DNA of 64,000 nucleotides, from positions 1 to 64,000 of the forward strand of contig JAAOMT010000057.1 in the NCBI GenBank assembly GCA_016748015.1, read 5' to 3'. Shown here piece after piece: positions 1 to 10,736 of this stretch. This DNA is from Geosiphon pyriformis. Taxonomy: Eukaryota > Glomeromycota > Glomeromycetes > Archaeosporales > Geosiphonaceae. How positions within the stretch are numbered: position 1 is the first letter of the stretch; every line of letters begins with the position of its first letter. The notes below the pieces were generated by a model. That model was given only the letters and a program-made list of their open reading frames with translations, was not told the origin of the DNA and ran no database searches. The translations under genes were made by a program, and so were the position numbers.

Positions 1-93
1 ATAAGGCTGTGAGATGTTCTAGAATGAATGTTGAAACAATCAATTTTACAATTTACACCAAATGGTAAAGTAAAACCTTAGGTTGTCGGCGTT

Positions 94-1231
94 TTAAACG
101 CGAGCAAGAATCCAGTCGACATACTCATTTATGACCTTCTCTTTTTCCAAATCATTATGCACTAGATGGAAGCAATTGTGAATATCAGAAATGAAGACGG
201 GAAAAATGAATTATCACCACTTACATTCATGATAACCCCCTTCCCAGGATCTAAAGATTTTATCTTCTGAAGGAATCTTTTCAATCAGTTCTTGGGTCGT
301 CTTGTGACAGCATATGTTATCAGCGTTCCCATGCGTGATAAAAATTGGTTTTGTTATGTTCTTGTGTTTTACCCCCATGATGGCCTTTGATCCTGAAAGC
401 ATATCACCAACTATATTGCCGTTGGATTAAAGTAAAATGTCTAAACAAAATTTAAAATCAATTCAAATTTAAATAAAAACTAACCTCCCCTAAGGGAACC
501 TATCGAGTGAACAAGAGGATCGGCTTCATATTTTTCTACTTCTTCCGGAATGCGACTGAGATGTTTGGCTCCCAAATTAACCCGGAATTGAAAACTCGGC
601 AACAGTTTTCCTAACATATTACCAATAAATATAGTTGGTTCTCGAGCCGCTGTTTTAGGTGATTGTTTAAGTAGTGGTGCTGACGCGATATATCCGGCGA
701 GATTGTCTTTCTCTTCACCTTCTGCTGCATAATTGATGACCAGTGCACCACCCTGAGTCGGTGTCAGTATATATATATCATCAAAAGGAATATTGATTTA
801 ATATAAAACAAAGTGTTTTACCATGCTGTGACCAAACAAGAATTGCGGGATCCCTTGCTGTCTATTTGTGCGAAGGGCAGTCGTAATGTCCTCTGTCGCA
901 ACCTTCCAACCTCCAGTTACCCCCGGATTTTTATTCCGAGCCGCGGTTCTTCCAAAGCCACGTTGATCGAATGCGTAAACTTCTATGTTCGCCTTTTGAA
1001 AGATCTCAAATACATGGTTATAGCGGTCAATGTGCTCACCAAAACCATGGATAAAAACTACGGTAGCAGTAGGAGGTTCGGAAGCCGTCTAGCATCCCAT
1101 CAGAACATTGAGGTGTGTTTATTTTGAAAGGAGACTAGTAAAAATGGAAAACTTACCTTCCATGTCTTTGTGTAAAGTGAGACGCCGTCATTCGTAGTTA
1201 TCCACTTTTCAATAGTATTCCCAGTTGCCAT
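94..1231 (-). CDS. Monoacylglycerol-lipase-like alpha/beta hydrolase (5 exons)
   Basis: Predicted serine hydrolase of the monoglyceride lipase / S33 family, which cleaves monoacylglycerol to glycerol and fatty acid, probably at lipid droplets or membranes. Exons read on the minus strand: 1231-1157, 1088-822, 752-485, 410-225 and 161-94; all introns are GT-AG, phases agree, and the product is 287 aa. The N-terminal part has the oxyanion-type FIHGFGEH segment. The nucleophile elbow GHSMGG spans the exon 2/3 junction (Ser113). The acid is Asp234 in HGNAD and the base is His264 in GGYHE, so the full triad is present. Length matches the family (about 280-310 aa). The chosen ATG is the first one in phase and gives a normal N-terminus (MATGNTIEKW). 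The assignment to monoacylglycerol rather than another ester is family knowledge, not seen here. Confidence 0.92.
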
Positions 1232-1484
1232 TATGTTAAGAAAATTATATAATGTATACTTTTAGGAAGTGAAAAAGCTTTTTAAATTTAAGGCAGGGAG
1301 TTTCACAGGCCTTTAAGAAGTTTATTAATAATTATTCTTTTACATATTTGTGTGATCATAATATATATTTTCTTTTCCTAAATATTCAAACAAGAAATGT
1401 TAAAATGTACAACAAAAGGCTATTGATGCCAATTTGCAGGATACATCCACCTCAATGATGTAGATAAGAAGCACTATAGCTGAA

Positions 1485-3630
1485 TCAGGTCGATGCAACA
1501 CGTAGAACGCGAACAAAGGCATCCATCTCTTCGATTGTTAAACCCATACTTTCAATTGTATTTTTGAATCTTTGATCATCATTTTTGGATCCAGAAGGAA
1601 AGATATGAATACGAAGACGTGGAATCTCCATTGATAATCTAATATCATAGCGGGAAATTTTTTGGAAACTTAGTTTAACAGAATAGAATTAAAAGTAATC
1701 AATACCAAGACCCTGAATGCTTACGCATAAACAAATACCAGGCACAAGATATTATTTTCCAAATCATTAAGAATCACTGAAGAACTTTCAAGAGTGAAGG
1801 TACGCATTAGACCAAGAAGTTCATCCTCAATACTTATTGGGATACCCAAGTGTGGCCGAAGAAAATTGTAACTGTCATAAATTTATGAAAGATGAAATTT
1901 TTGGGAAATTATTTTAGAAAATGGAATTTAATCCAAGAATCGACTCGAAGAAATGAAGTATATAAACCTCTCTATTATCTTTTCACTGAAAATATTGATT
2001 CTCATATTCATAATTTCGTTTTTTACAGCTTGGTTAGCTAAAACTGTTTTCACCTCTTGAATCTGGCACGACCGCAGAATGTACATATATTGACGTGTCT
2101 GTTGAGTAGTCATTCGATCTAAAGCCGTCCAGATCTTGCCAAACATTGACATTTTTGGTATAATTCGCCTTGTTTTTTTAGGTTTCGCTGATTTAGTGTA
2201 CATATTTAATGACAATGGACCGCTTTCAGGACTCCCTTCGACTCTATTATTATCGGAAAAATCTATAGAAGATTTAGCTGCCATATTTGACCCGCACCGT
2301 GAACTTTCAGAGCCTTTTCCCTTTTCAGTCGAAGAAATCGTGGTCTTGAACTCAATTTCTTGGATACCTTTTTCAATCTGGTTGATATTGTTATTATTTT
2401 GAGTGACAAGAGTATCTGCAAATTCATTTTTTTTTGTTAGCTGTTTATGATTTTCAGAATCTTCATAATGAAATCGGCCATTACGAAACATGGCATTAGC
2501 TAATGACATTGCTAATTCGTATTCTTCTGACTTAGATGTGTCAGATGTGTCGATTAAGCTTGTTTCCCTTGACAATATCAAGGTTGTGGGCTTGCTTATT
2601 GGATCAACTAATTTTTTTTTCACAAACTCTATTCGGAAGCCCTCGATTGAATCATGGGTATTTTGCTGCCCAGAAGTTGGTAGCATTGGGAGTCCAATTT
2701 CATCTTTGGTTTTTTCCTTTATAACGAGTTCTGGTGGCCCAGGAGGGAGGCTTCCTAATAAGGATTTAACATAGTCCATCTGCGTTTTGGAGCGTAAAGA
2801 GGATATTGCTTTTTTCGATTTGGGTCTCACCTGTCTTTAATTGCGGTAGCCTATTGATTAATATAAATCAAAGATTTTTTGTGCTTATATATTTCTTTAT
2901 TTACCTAAAGTCTTCATCTAATGAGAAAATTTCAAGTGGTTTCCAGGATTGAAAATCTCTCATATATACAGCTTCTTCTGACAATTGAGCGGCAAACATC
3001 TTTGAAGCTAAAAAACAACGATCTGAGCAGTAGCATTGTAATTCGGACACATCATAAATCTTTCGGGCGCTAAGCGATATCCGATATTTGCCTTCAATTT
3101 CCTGAGTGAAAAAACATATTCTTAAAGTTTGACACACACCTAAGAAACCAATCTGACAGCTGCTATATATGTACTTGGCGAGATTTTGGACAAATGGGAT
3201 ATCCACACATATTATCGGCATTTCTCTCTTCGATTACTTCATAGTATTCGACAGGTTGGATAAACTTAGCCTATGGAATTCCGAAAAAAATAAATTGCCT
3301 TGTTACTATTTAAATAAAATTATCTCCATAAAACTTTATTTCACTAACCGATTCTTGAAGTACATCAATAGTTACGGTATCATAAAGCTTTTCTTGCCAT
3401 TCTAAAGTCAACTTTTCAAACTCTTTACGCTTCTCGAGGCTATTTTTAATCAGTTCTCGTTTCTGTGATTGTTTTGTCTCTTTAATTGCCGATTTTCCCA
3501 AAGTCTGAGATTTAATCTTTCTATTATTCTTTGTTTTATGCTTTGGATTAGTTGTCCCAAAAACTATATTTGAAACTTTGTTTGGATTAAGGGGTGAACT
3601 ATCAAAATTTCTTTGGGCATTAGAAAACAT
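1485..3630 (-). CDS. RPAP2/Rtr1-like RNA polymerase II CTD phosphatase (6 exons)
   Basis: Homologue of the Rtr1/RPAP2 family, atypical zinc-dependent phosphatases that remove Ser5 phosphate from the Pol II C-terminal domain and help Pol II assembly and nuclear import. Exons: 3630-3349, 3270-3175, 3101-2905, 2834-1968, 1871-1725 and 1668-1485; phases agree, giving 590 aa, close to animal RPAP2 and much longer than yeast Rtr1. The diagnostic Rtr1 domain is at residues 95-190: EERNADNMCGYPIC (Cys116, Cys121), the KYRIS strand, then CYCSDRC (Cys151, Cys155) and FAAQLSEE. The N-terminus is a basic helix and the middle (about residues 200-420) is low complexity. The conserved C-terminal helical part lies in the last two exons. 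The exon 3/4 acceptor was moved 4 nt upstream of an apparent AG to avoid an in-frame stop, so that junction is the least certain. Confidence 0.9.
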
Positions 3631-3862
3631 ATTGACTGGTAAAAACCAAGAATCTGTAGTTTATTTGATATAAAACTTCGAGCTTAGCCGCAGTAGCCGA
3701 TCCAACGATGAGTCCCAGCTCCTTAGATTTTGGGGAACCTTGTTTTTCTGACGCACAACAAATAAGTGACTTTCCTATCTGCTATCTAATAAATAGATAG
3801 AAGACTAACTTTTTCGCTGTAGATAGACAACTACGGTATTCACTCTTCCAACTTCACCCATA
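3631..3862. promoter_or_regulatory. Shared intergenic region between divergent RPAP2-like and SR genes
   Basis: Only 232 bp separate the start codons of the minus-strand RPAP2-like gene and the plus-strand SR splicing-factor gene, so both 5' UTRs and promoters must lie here or overlap. No clear TATA box; a small tandem of TAATAAATAGATAG-like sequence occurs near 3788-3800. Bidirectional control is an inference from spacing. Confidence 0.45.
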
Positions 3863-5033
3863 ATGTCCACTCCAAGTAAACGTAAGTTCTTCAGACTTTC
3901 AGATTTTTCTAAAGGGTTGCAGTCTCCCAATAAAAAACTCGACAGCTTCCAGCGACTAAATCAGTTTTACATTGATGCTAATCAAAACTACTGCCAGTCT
4001 ACATAGGACATCTTTCACAAAGAACAGAAAAGAGAGACCTGGAAGAGTTGGTGAGTTTCTTCTTTTACTTTATTTAGTTACACCCTTCTGTCTCCTGCTA
4101 TTATATCGTAAAAAAAATTAACCCAATGTTTTTTTTGCAAATTTATAGTTTGAAAGATATGGTAAAGTTATTAGTGTTGATGTCAAGCCAATGGGTTATG
4201 CATTTGTTGAATTCGAGGTTAGTGTTATTTATCGATACCAATTTTAGGACTTTATGCCCTCTTGTATTTAATATTCGAGTATAATATAAATGATGATAGG
4301 ACCCGCGAGATGCCGATGATGCTGTAAAACAGTTAAATGGTTATGAGCTAGATGGAGCTCGAATCGCTGTAGAATGGTCTCGCCGCTCTGGAGGTCCTGG
4401 TAGCGGTTGTTTTCTGTGTGCAGGGCAAGGTCATTGGGCGAGAGAATGTCCTGAAGCCAGAGAAAAGGGAATGGATGTCAGAAGTGGGCGATGTTTCCGA
4501 TGTGGTGAGATAGGACATTTAGCGAAATATTGCAGGTAATAATTTTACACATAAATAATTTACTGTATGTTATGGTTCTTTTTTCATCGATTATTCATTA
4601 TTCCTGAACCACTTTTTACAGAGGAGAAGGTGATTATGATCGTCGTGTTTCTTCTGGTAGTCGCTATGGCCGAGGCCGTTCTCCTCATCATGGCCGTAGT
4701 AGCTATTATGATGATTATAGCGACCGTGACCGCTATGCTCGTCGTTATTCTAGATCTCCCCAAACCTATGGCTCCTACAGCGCATCTGGCCAAAGGAATC
4801 GATCAAGGAGTCCCTATTATAGTGGCAAACGGAGCCCGAGTCCTTATGTATATGATAACACCTATTCAAGCAAGAGGAGTCCTAGTCCGTATGGGTATGT
4901 TAATTCTGGGTTCGTCTATTTAAGTGATTACTTTCATTCCCGGTTACTTTTTTCTTCCCGAACTTTTTTATTTTTTGTTTCTTTTCTTTCCTGGAAACCC
5001 TTGTTCTGGATGCCAAGGAGACCTTCATTTTGA
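3863..5033 (+). CDS. SR splicing factor with RRM and two CCHC zinc knuckles
   Basis: Serine/arginine-rich splicing protein of the RSZ/SRSF7 type, acting in the nucleus in exon recognition. Exons 3863-3881, 3998-4050, 4149-4217, 4300-4535 and 4622 onward; all introns are GT-AG with agreeing phase. An RRM fills residues 7-75, with RNP2 LYIGHL and RNP1 MGYAFVEF. Two CX2CX4HX4C knuckles follow (residues 84-97 and 112-125), as in plant RSZ33 rather than the single-knuckle SRSF7. The tail is rich in Arg, Ser, Tyr and SP repeats (RSPSP-like). The end is uncertain: the frame stays open to TGA 5031-5033, but the last 40 codons turn hydrophobic and lie opposite coding sequence of the minus-strand gene. 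The true stop may be reached by splicing near 4890, where TATGG is followed by gtatgt. Confidence 0.85.
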
Positions 5034-5427
5034 TGTGGCTCTTGGGCTTGGGAGGCAACTCAGGCGCGGAATCTGTTTCGGAGGCTGTGCTAACCGTCTT
5101 TTTGGCGGCTTGCATGGCTATTTGTTAAACAGCTTATTGCTCACCAATTCTTTTTTGCTCTTTTGTGTTACCCGTCACTGGATAAAATTCCATTCTGTCC
5201 GGACCAATATAATCATAGGCGAAAAAGATATTAGGCTGCTGCTGGAGAGGCAAACAAATAGGAACCCTTTTACTGACGAATCTTCTATAACGGATACCTT
5301 GGAAGGGCCAGTATGAAATGGCAAATGACTGGCCATTGAAAAATGGATTACCGGGAAAATTATTGGGCGATGGGATTTTTACCGGAGAAAAAAGAAAATA
5401 GATATAATGTGGATTCCCTGTTTTTAT
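4900..5427 (-). CDS. Unrecognised protein with lysine-rich tail (partial model)
   Basis: I do not recognise this protein. Two exons are visible: an open stretch from about 5427 down to 5145, then a GT-AG intron (donor 5144, acceptor 5119-5118) and a last exon 5117-4900 ending in TAA. The first exon encodes an aromatic/proline-rich segment containing FAYDYIGPDRMEFYPVTGN, which reads like a folded, conserved domain. The second encodes a Pro/Lys-rich, highly basic tail ([14 protein letters not shown]). The start is not found: the frame has a TGA at 5430-5428, so an upstream exon is needed. A candidate fragment (IPVPKKLAPVLINPVHKTPAQ) lies near 5500-5440, but I could not join it in phase. The tail is antisense to the doubtful C-terminus of the SR gene. 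Confidence 0.5.
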
Positions 5428-5430
5428 TCA

Positions 5431-6217
5431 TCTTATCCTTTTTGGGCTGGAGTTTTATGAACTGGATTAATGAGAACAGGAGCTAACTTCTTGGGAACAG
5501 GAATTCAATTAATTTTGCAAGGAAACTTGAATCAAGTATGTTTCTTGAATGGAGACCTACTCTTAGTGCTATCACCTAACTGTTAATCGTTGGAACTCCA
5601 TTCCTTGGTAATGTTCAGTCAATTGAACCTTTTTGGTACAACTGAATAAACCATACCAAGCCATGGGGATTTGATAAGGTTGTCTGGAAGTATTCAATGG
5701 TATTTGAATTTTTGAAATTAGAATTAAACCAATGAAAATCCAGCATTACCTTTTCAAATTTATTGGTAAATTGATTTTTAAAGAATGAATGCCATTTTTT
5801 AAAAGTTATTAACATTCAATGCAGAATGGAAATTTTACATCAAGTTCAAATTTGTTTACAAAGTCATATATTAAATATTTGATTTTATAAACACTCCAAA
5901 ATGAAAATACAAAATTTTGTCCATGTAGAATATCTTGAAATAATGTTCACTTGGATATCAATCCGCGAATTATCTGTTGTTAAAATAATCTATATATTGT
6001 CTAATTTGACATATCATCAGTGCAAAACATCTATTAAAAACAATATATAATTGGCCTTCCGAAAGTTCTTTTTCAAAGGCAAATTGTCGTCTTTGGAACA
6101 GGTAGTCATAATATTATTTATCTAAATACAATCAAACTCTTATTCCAATCCGAATATATGATATGCTAACTGCACTGTGGCAAATATGATCTAAAGAAAT
6201 GACGTGTTATGGATGAA
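5431..6217. other. Intergenic, no confident gene
   Basis: Between the partial minus-strand gene and the end of the RING gene. A 66-codon minus-strand frame at 5615-5815 has no recognisable motif and AT-rich composition. The part nearest 5431-5600 may hold the missing first exon of the 4900-5427 gene. Nothing else supported. Confidence 0.5.
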
Positions 6218-7995
6218 CTAATCCTGAAAAGCGATAAAGATTAATTAAATCCTATGAAAACTTACTGGTTGCCAAACGACCAAATAACGAACTCCATCAA
6301 GCAAACTGAGGTAAAGTTGTTGTTGAGTGTCCCATCTTTATTAATTAAAGTAGTTATGATTAAAAAATAAATTCAAATTTGGCATTTAAATGCATAGTCG
6401 AAACTCACGGATTTGTTTTAAATTCTTTCATGTCAACCTTCTCCTTACTGGATCAACATGAGGATAAATATGAAGTTTTATGTTAAAATGATACTCAAAA
6501 GGAGAACAAAATTTTATAACTATACCAATATGGACAGATATCCTTTTTTCCAATGAGACACCACCCACGTATACACTCCTCATGAAATACATGGCGACAT
6601 GTTAATTGATGAACTTTGTCGTGTTCCCGATTTTCCGTTGTCCCACCACATACTGCACAAATAACCACGCGAAGGTGTTTTCTAGGAAAGCCATCTTTAT
6701 TATAATACCCAAGTGTCGATGCCATTCTGTCTGTACAAATCTCAACAAAATCTCGACTCAATACTCTAAAAATAATATAAAACATAATTTTAATAAATTT
6801 GGAAATTTAAAGGCCAACACTTTAATGAAATACCCGACCATTTACCCAAAATATAATCCATATGATAAAAGAATGATTCCTAAATCTGCTACCTCAGAGA
6901 AATCATAAAACAATTGCACAATTCCGAAAAAGGTGAGCATAATAATGGCATAGCCGGTCACACCTACGGCATAACACAATTTATAAACAATTGAAAACCA
7001 ATTGTAAACGAGTCTAGAAATATAAAAAAAAATTGTATTAAAAAAAATTTTGTTGAATAAAATAAATGTATCTGACCTTGGTGTCTTATGATCTAGAGGC
7101 TTTCTTGATGCAAGATAAATGACTAATTTTGGAGGTAACAGAAGTAATTTATTATATTTTTCAACATGTTGGAATTTTTTAAGAATTTAAAATTTTATTC
7201 ACTTACCCCGGAAGTTTGCAATAGAATATAAACACCAAATAGAAAGAAATCTCCAGAATTGTGCTTGAATACCAAAGATATACATGGGTATTAACCTGAA
7301 TAATAATCAGCGAAATCTTTTTTGAATTTGAATCTCATTCACATTATGATATTTCCACTGATGGATATCTATTCTAATCGAGACAAAAAACTGATTTAAA
7401 TGCCAGAAATTCAATCATCGTTCCTGACGCAGCTGGCATACACATAAGCACCGCGCACGCACCCAATATAAAGTAGGTCGACTTCGTCGCAGTTCTTGAC
7501 CAAGGTTCATTTCGTGGGGAATCCTTCTAGAAATAATCTGAGAAAAGTTCCGGGTATCTCAGGGTTCAAGAAAAGGAATCCATGTGCATCAGGAACGATG
7601 TTGTTGATCCAAGTACGATACGAGAAATTCTCAATTTAAATATTCATATTTACAGACCATAAGCCGATCAAAGTAACTGCCTGAAAGGATCGATAGTGCT
7701 TTTGCTTCCAAAACAAAATGACAAACTGAAATCCAAAAAGAGCTATCAATAAAATTAAAGCCATTGTACTATGTTGTGTTTCGTGTCCTGCGTGACTCTG
7801 TGCGAATTTTTCTTGTGGACTTGAACTAATAATAAAGAACAAAAGAAATTTAACTATTTTGACGGAGATTCGAGTTTGGTAAAAGAAATTAAAATCAGAC
7901 CTTCCGATCGGTACAAAAGTTGAATTGGGCATAGTTGGAGTAGATTCAGGCCCTAATGAAGCAAGTGTCCCATTCTCAAGAGTTCCTTCTGTCAT
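6218..7995 (-). CDS. RNF121/RNF175-like multi-pass membrane RING E3 ligase
   Basis: Homologue of the RNF121/RNF175 family, ER/Golgi membrane ubiquitin ligases linked to membrane-protein quality control. Exons: 7995-7901, 7819-7658, 7295-7207, 7122-7077, 7013-6846, 6765-6526, 6447-6409, 6335-6266 and 6223-6218; phases agree throughout, giving 304 aa. Hydrophobic helices include MALILLIALFGFQFVILF and several after LIPMY. The invariant RKPLDHKTPRLVY loop and DRMASTLGYY precede the RING. The RING (residues 223-267) is C-x2-C, C-x-H-x2-H-x2-C and CPYC, the last Cys codon being split by an intron; it ends KEKVDMKEF. The family's WQP motif (RYLVVWQP) is present. The final exon is just GAT TAG; if that intron is retained the end would be eight codons longer (QPVSFHRI). 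Animal members run further. Confidence 0.92.
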
Positions 7996-8426
7996 AATGG
8001 CAAATTTTTCTACTCGACTTTTATAAAAGCAAATCTAAAGGAAATCAATAAGCCAAGTTTCGTGTCGGTTAAGGAAAAGGCTAAGGTAGTGTTTGAAAAC
8101 TAAATCCTTCAGCCCCAAGGAATATCAATCAACAAACATTGACAGATTAAAACTTATGATAATTCGTGTTGTCTGATTCTGAGCCCCTTGAGATTGTTGG
8201 CGAAGTTACAATCAAACAGACTAACCAAAAGAAGCCGTAAAAATCTCATATTAACCGACGCGTGGGACAACCACTCCTGTATGTGCAGTAATTTTACATC
8301 ATCATGCACAACATCCAACCTCCTTACTCTCTATCATTTGGTTGACTGCCAAAGTTTCTGCTGAAAATTAAAGTGTATCTCTCTCTCTCTCCTTTTTTAC
8401 GATCTTCCACTTGCTAAACAATCATA
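7996..8426. promoter_or_regulatory. Divergent promoter region, RNF121-like / LIM genes
   Basis: 431 bp between the start codons of two divergent genes. A (CT)n pyrimidine run (ctctctctctctcc, about 8380-8393) lies about 35-45 bp before the LIM ATG, a common fungal core-promoter or 5' UTR feature. No other motif is distinct. Confidence 0.45.
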
Positions 8427-9690
8427 ATGAGTACTCGTTGGGGTGGCACTCCAAAGTGTCCGCGTTGTCAAAACTCAGTCTACATGGCTGAACAGGTATT
8501 GCTTTTACCATTTGAATTTCTTCTTTTCTGTTTCTTTAATTCACCCGACAAATCTTAAATTTCTAGGTAATTGGTCCTAATGGTCCTTGGCACAAATCCT
8601 GTCTAACATGTATTGTAAGGATTTTGATATTCAACACGTTTCGTATGATTTAATTCTTATTATTTCCCTGAAAAGCTTACCTTTTTCATAATGTTCTCAA
8701 CACGACAATCTAGGATTGTAAGAAACGCTTAGACTCTTTTACTTTAGCTGAACACGAAGGAGAGGCAAGTGTTTTAAATTTTGAGCCTGTTGCAAATTTC
8801 AAATGACCTAATCTAATTGCAACCGTCAATTCAATTTAATGATAGGCCTATTGTAAAACTTGTCATGGACGTCGATTTGGCCCCAAAGGTAGAAAAATAT
8901 TATTTGATATATTAAATTCTTACTTTTTAATACAGCATGGCCTAATCAAGAATTTCACTTTTCATATTTAGGTTATGGTTTTGCTTCTGGTACCTCTTTT
9001 CTGAATACCGAGCGGCCGATTGGTAAACCAACTAAAGATGAATTCAGTGGGTCGCTGAGATCATCTACTGATGAGACAATTGGGCAATCACCTCCCACCT
9101 CTCCTACCCCCATGTCTCCATCTTATGGCTTTTTCAGTAGCCGATCTCAATCACAAAAAAATGGAGTAGCCCGACGTTGGAGCCTTCCAGTTAATCATGA
9201 CATATGTCCTCGTTGTTCGAAGGCAGTCTATGCAGCTGAAGCGGTATTGTTCATTTTGCTTTAAGACGATAATTTATTTCAATCATCTACTCACGCCTGA
9301 AGTAAATTGCAATCCCCTTATCCAAAAGGTTTTAGGTGCCGGGGTAAAATATCATAAATTATGTTTGCGTTGTATCCAATGCAACAAACTTTTGGATTCT
9401 ACTAACATGACCGACCGTGATGGCAAAATTTATTGTCGTGCTTGTTACTCAAGAGAATTTGGCCCAAAGGTGAGCTTTGAATATTAGCGAAATTTTCAAT
9501 ATTTAAAACTTTAGCTATGTCTAGATTTTGATTTTTTATATTTTTTGTATTTGTTCTCGAATCCTTTAGGGTTATGGATATGGTGGAGGTTAGTAAAAAA
9601 GTTTTACTTGTTTTCTGCCCATGATAATTTGATTTATTGGAATTATTTTTAGGTGCTGCATTCTTAACAACTGAAGGGACTGCCAGATAA
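8427..9690 (+). CDS. Two-LIM-domain protein (CRP-like)
   Basis: Small protein with two LIM zinc-binding domains, resembling cysteine- and glycine-rich proteins that bridge partners at the actin cytoskeleton or in the nucleus. Exons 8427-8495, 8567-8614, 8714-8764, 8846-8888, 8972-9243, 9329-9469, 9570-9588 and 9653-9690; phases agree, product 226 aa. LIM1 (residues 11-69) begins CPRC with WHKSC, then CKKRL and YCKTCHGRRFGPKGYG. LIM2 (149-208) begins CPRC with YHKLC, then CIQCNKLL and YCRACYSREFGPKGYG. Each LIM is followed by the glycine-rich GYGFASG or GYGYGGG tail typical of CRPs. A serine/proline-rich linker of about 70 residues separates them. Intron 3 has a GC donor (gcaagt at 8765). Intron positions in the two LIMs are similar, as expected from an internal duplication. 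Confidence 0.93.
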
Positions 9691-10608
9691 ATTTTCTTTG
9701 GTAAAGTCTAGACTCTATGGACTCAGCTTCATTTCGAACTCATTCCCTATCACCTCGGCTAAGTGGAAATCAAGTACAAATTATATTCTCGGTAGATGAT
9801 ATTTGATCAATTCCAACTCATTTTTTTTCTTTTGTAGTATTAAAGCTCGGGGTTATAGTAATACCAAGAATATTCAGCCCAATGTATATGTATAATGTTG
9901 AAATTCATATATATAATTTCCCATTTTGTATAGGATAGAATTATATAGGTTTGCAACTATCCTCACAAAAATGAAACCTTTTTACAATGTGATTCATATT
10001 TATACAGTTTTGTGGAAAAGTCTTTCTCTTCTAAAGAAATTATTCATGAAGATATCAAAGAATGATTTCTTCATTTTCTCAATTGTATTAAATATATAAG
10101 TATTTGTGAAGAATAAACAAATGAATATGCAACTGGATCATTTGAAACACTTAAGTTATTTTTGATTACATCGAATTTAAAACTCGGCGTATTTGAAAAC
10201 ATTGTCTCAATCAATCATTCATACATTTATTAATAAAAAGAAATATTATATATATAATGTAAGTCTTATAGGCGAATCTCGTGTAGTTAATTTGTAGAAA
10301 TTGCATTACGCATATTAAGAAATTTAAAGAAATTTATATCTGATTTAATTTGTAAGCTAAATTAAATTAAGATTATTTACAAATTATTAATATTTTTTTA
10401 TTTTTTTTATATTTTATTAAATTTTGAATAAAGCTGTATATACCAATGTTAAATAATTAAACTAAGTGTTGTCTAATAAACTAAGAGTTTCTAAACAACA
10501 TAATTTAGTAATTGAGCATTTTTAATAATATAAGTTAATAAATTAAGTATTTTTATATATATTAAAAAAATTATTAAATTTATTACATATTATTTAAAGA
10601 TTTGAACC
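9691..10608. other. AT-rich intergenic DNA downstream of the LIM gene
   Basis: Three-prime flank of the LIM gene with several AATAAA-like signals (for example near 10112), grading into very AT-rich sequence from about 10300. No coding frame supported. It marks the edge between the gene-dense arm and the repeat block. Confidence 0.6.
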
Positions 10609-10617
10609 AAACAAACA
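10609..10617 (+). repeat. Probable target-site duplication of LINE A, left copy
   Basis: AAACAAACA at 10609-10617, directly before the family's 5' end, is repeated at 18341-18349 directly after the A-rich tail. Low complexity lowers certainty. Confidence 0.55.
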
Positions 10618-10736
10618 AAAAAAAACTTCTTTCTCTCTTTCGTTCTAAATTTCCAAAAAGAGTCAAAAATTTTTTTTGAAAAAAGTTTTTTACAATTCAA
10701 TATGATAAATCCAAACCTTTTTTTGATTTTGAGGCC

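Noticed and set aside
813-1127. 104-codon plus-strand frame
   Set aside because: Antisense to exon 2 of the hydrolase gene, which has the catalytic motif and matching splice phase.
2136-2774. Several plus-strand frames of 60-95 codons
   Set aside because: Antisense shadows of the large exon of the RPAP2-like gene.
4567-4923. 118-codon plus-strand frame and its antisense partner at 4584-4793
   Set aside because: Wrong frame of the SR-gene RS exon; the phased exon encodes the RS-like tail.
5615-5815. 66-codon minus-strand frame
   Set aside because: No motif, AT-rich, no splice partner found.
10588-10600. 13-bp match (attatttaaagat) with 18358-18370 as the LINE A target duplication
   Set aside because: It does not abut the element ends; AAACAAACA does. 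Probably chance in A/T-rich DNA.
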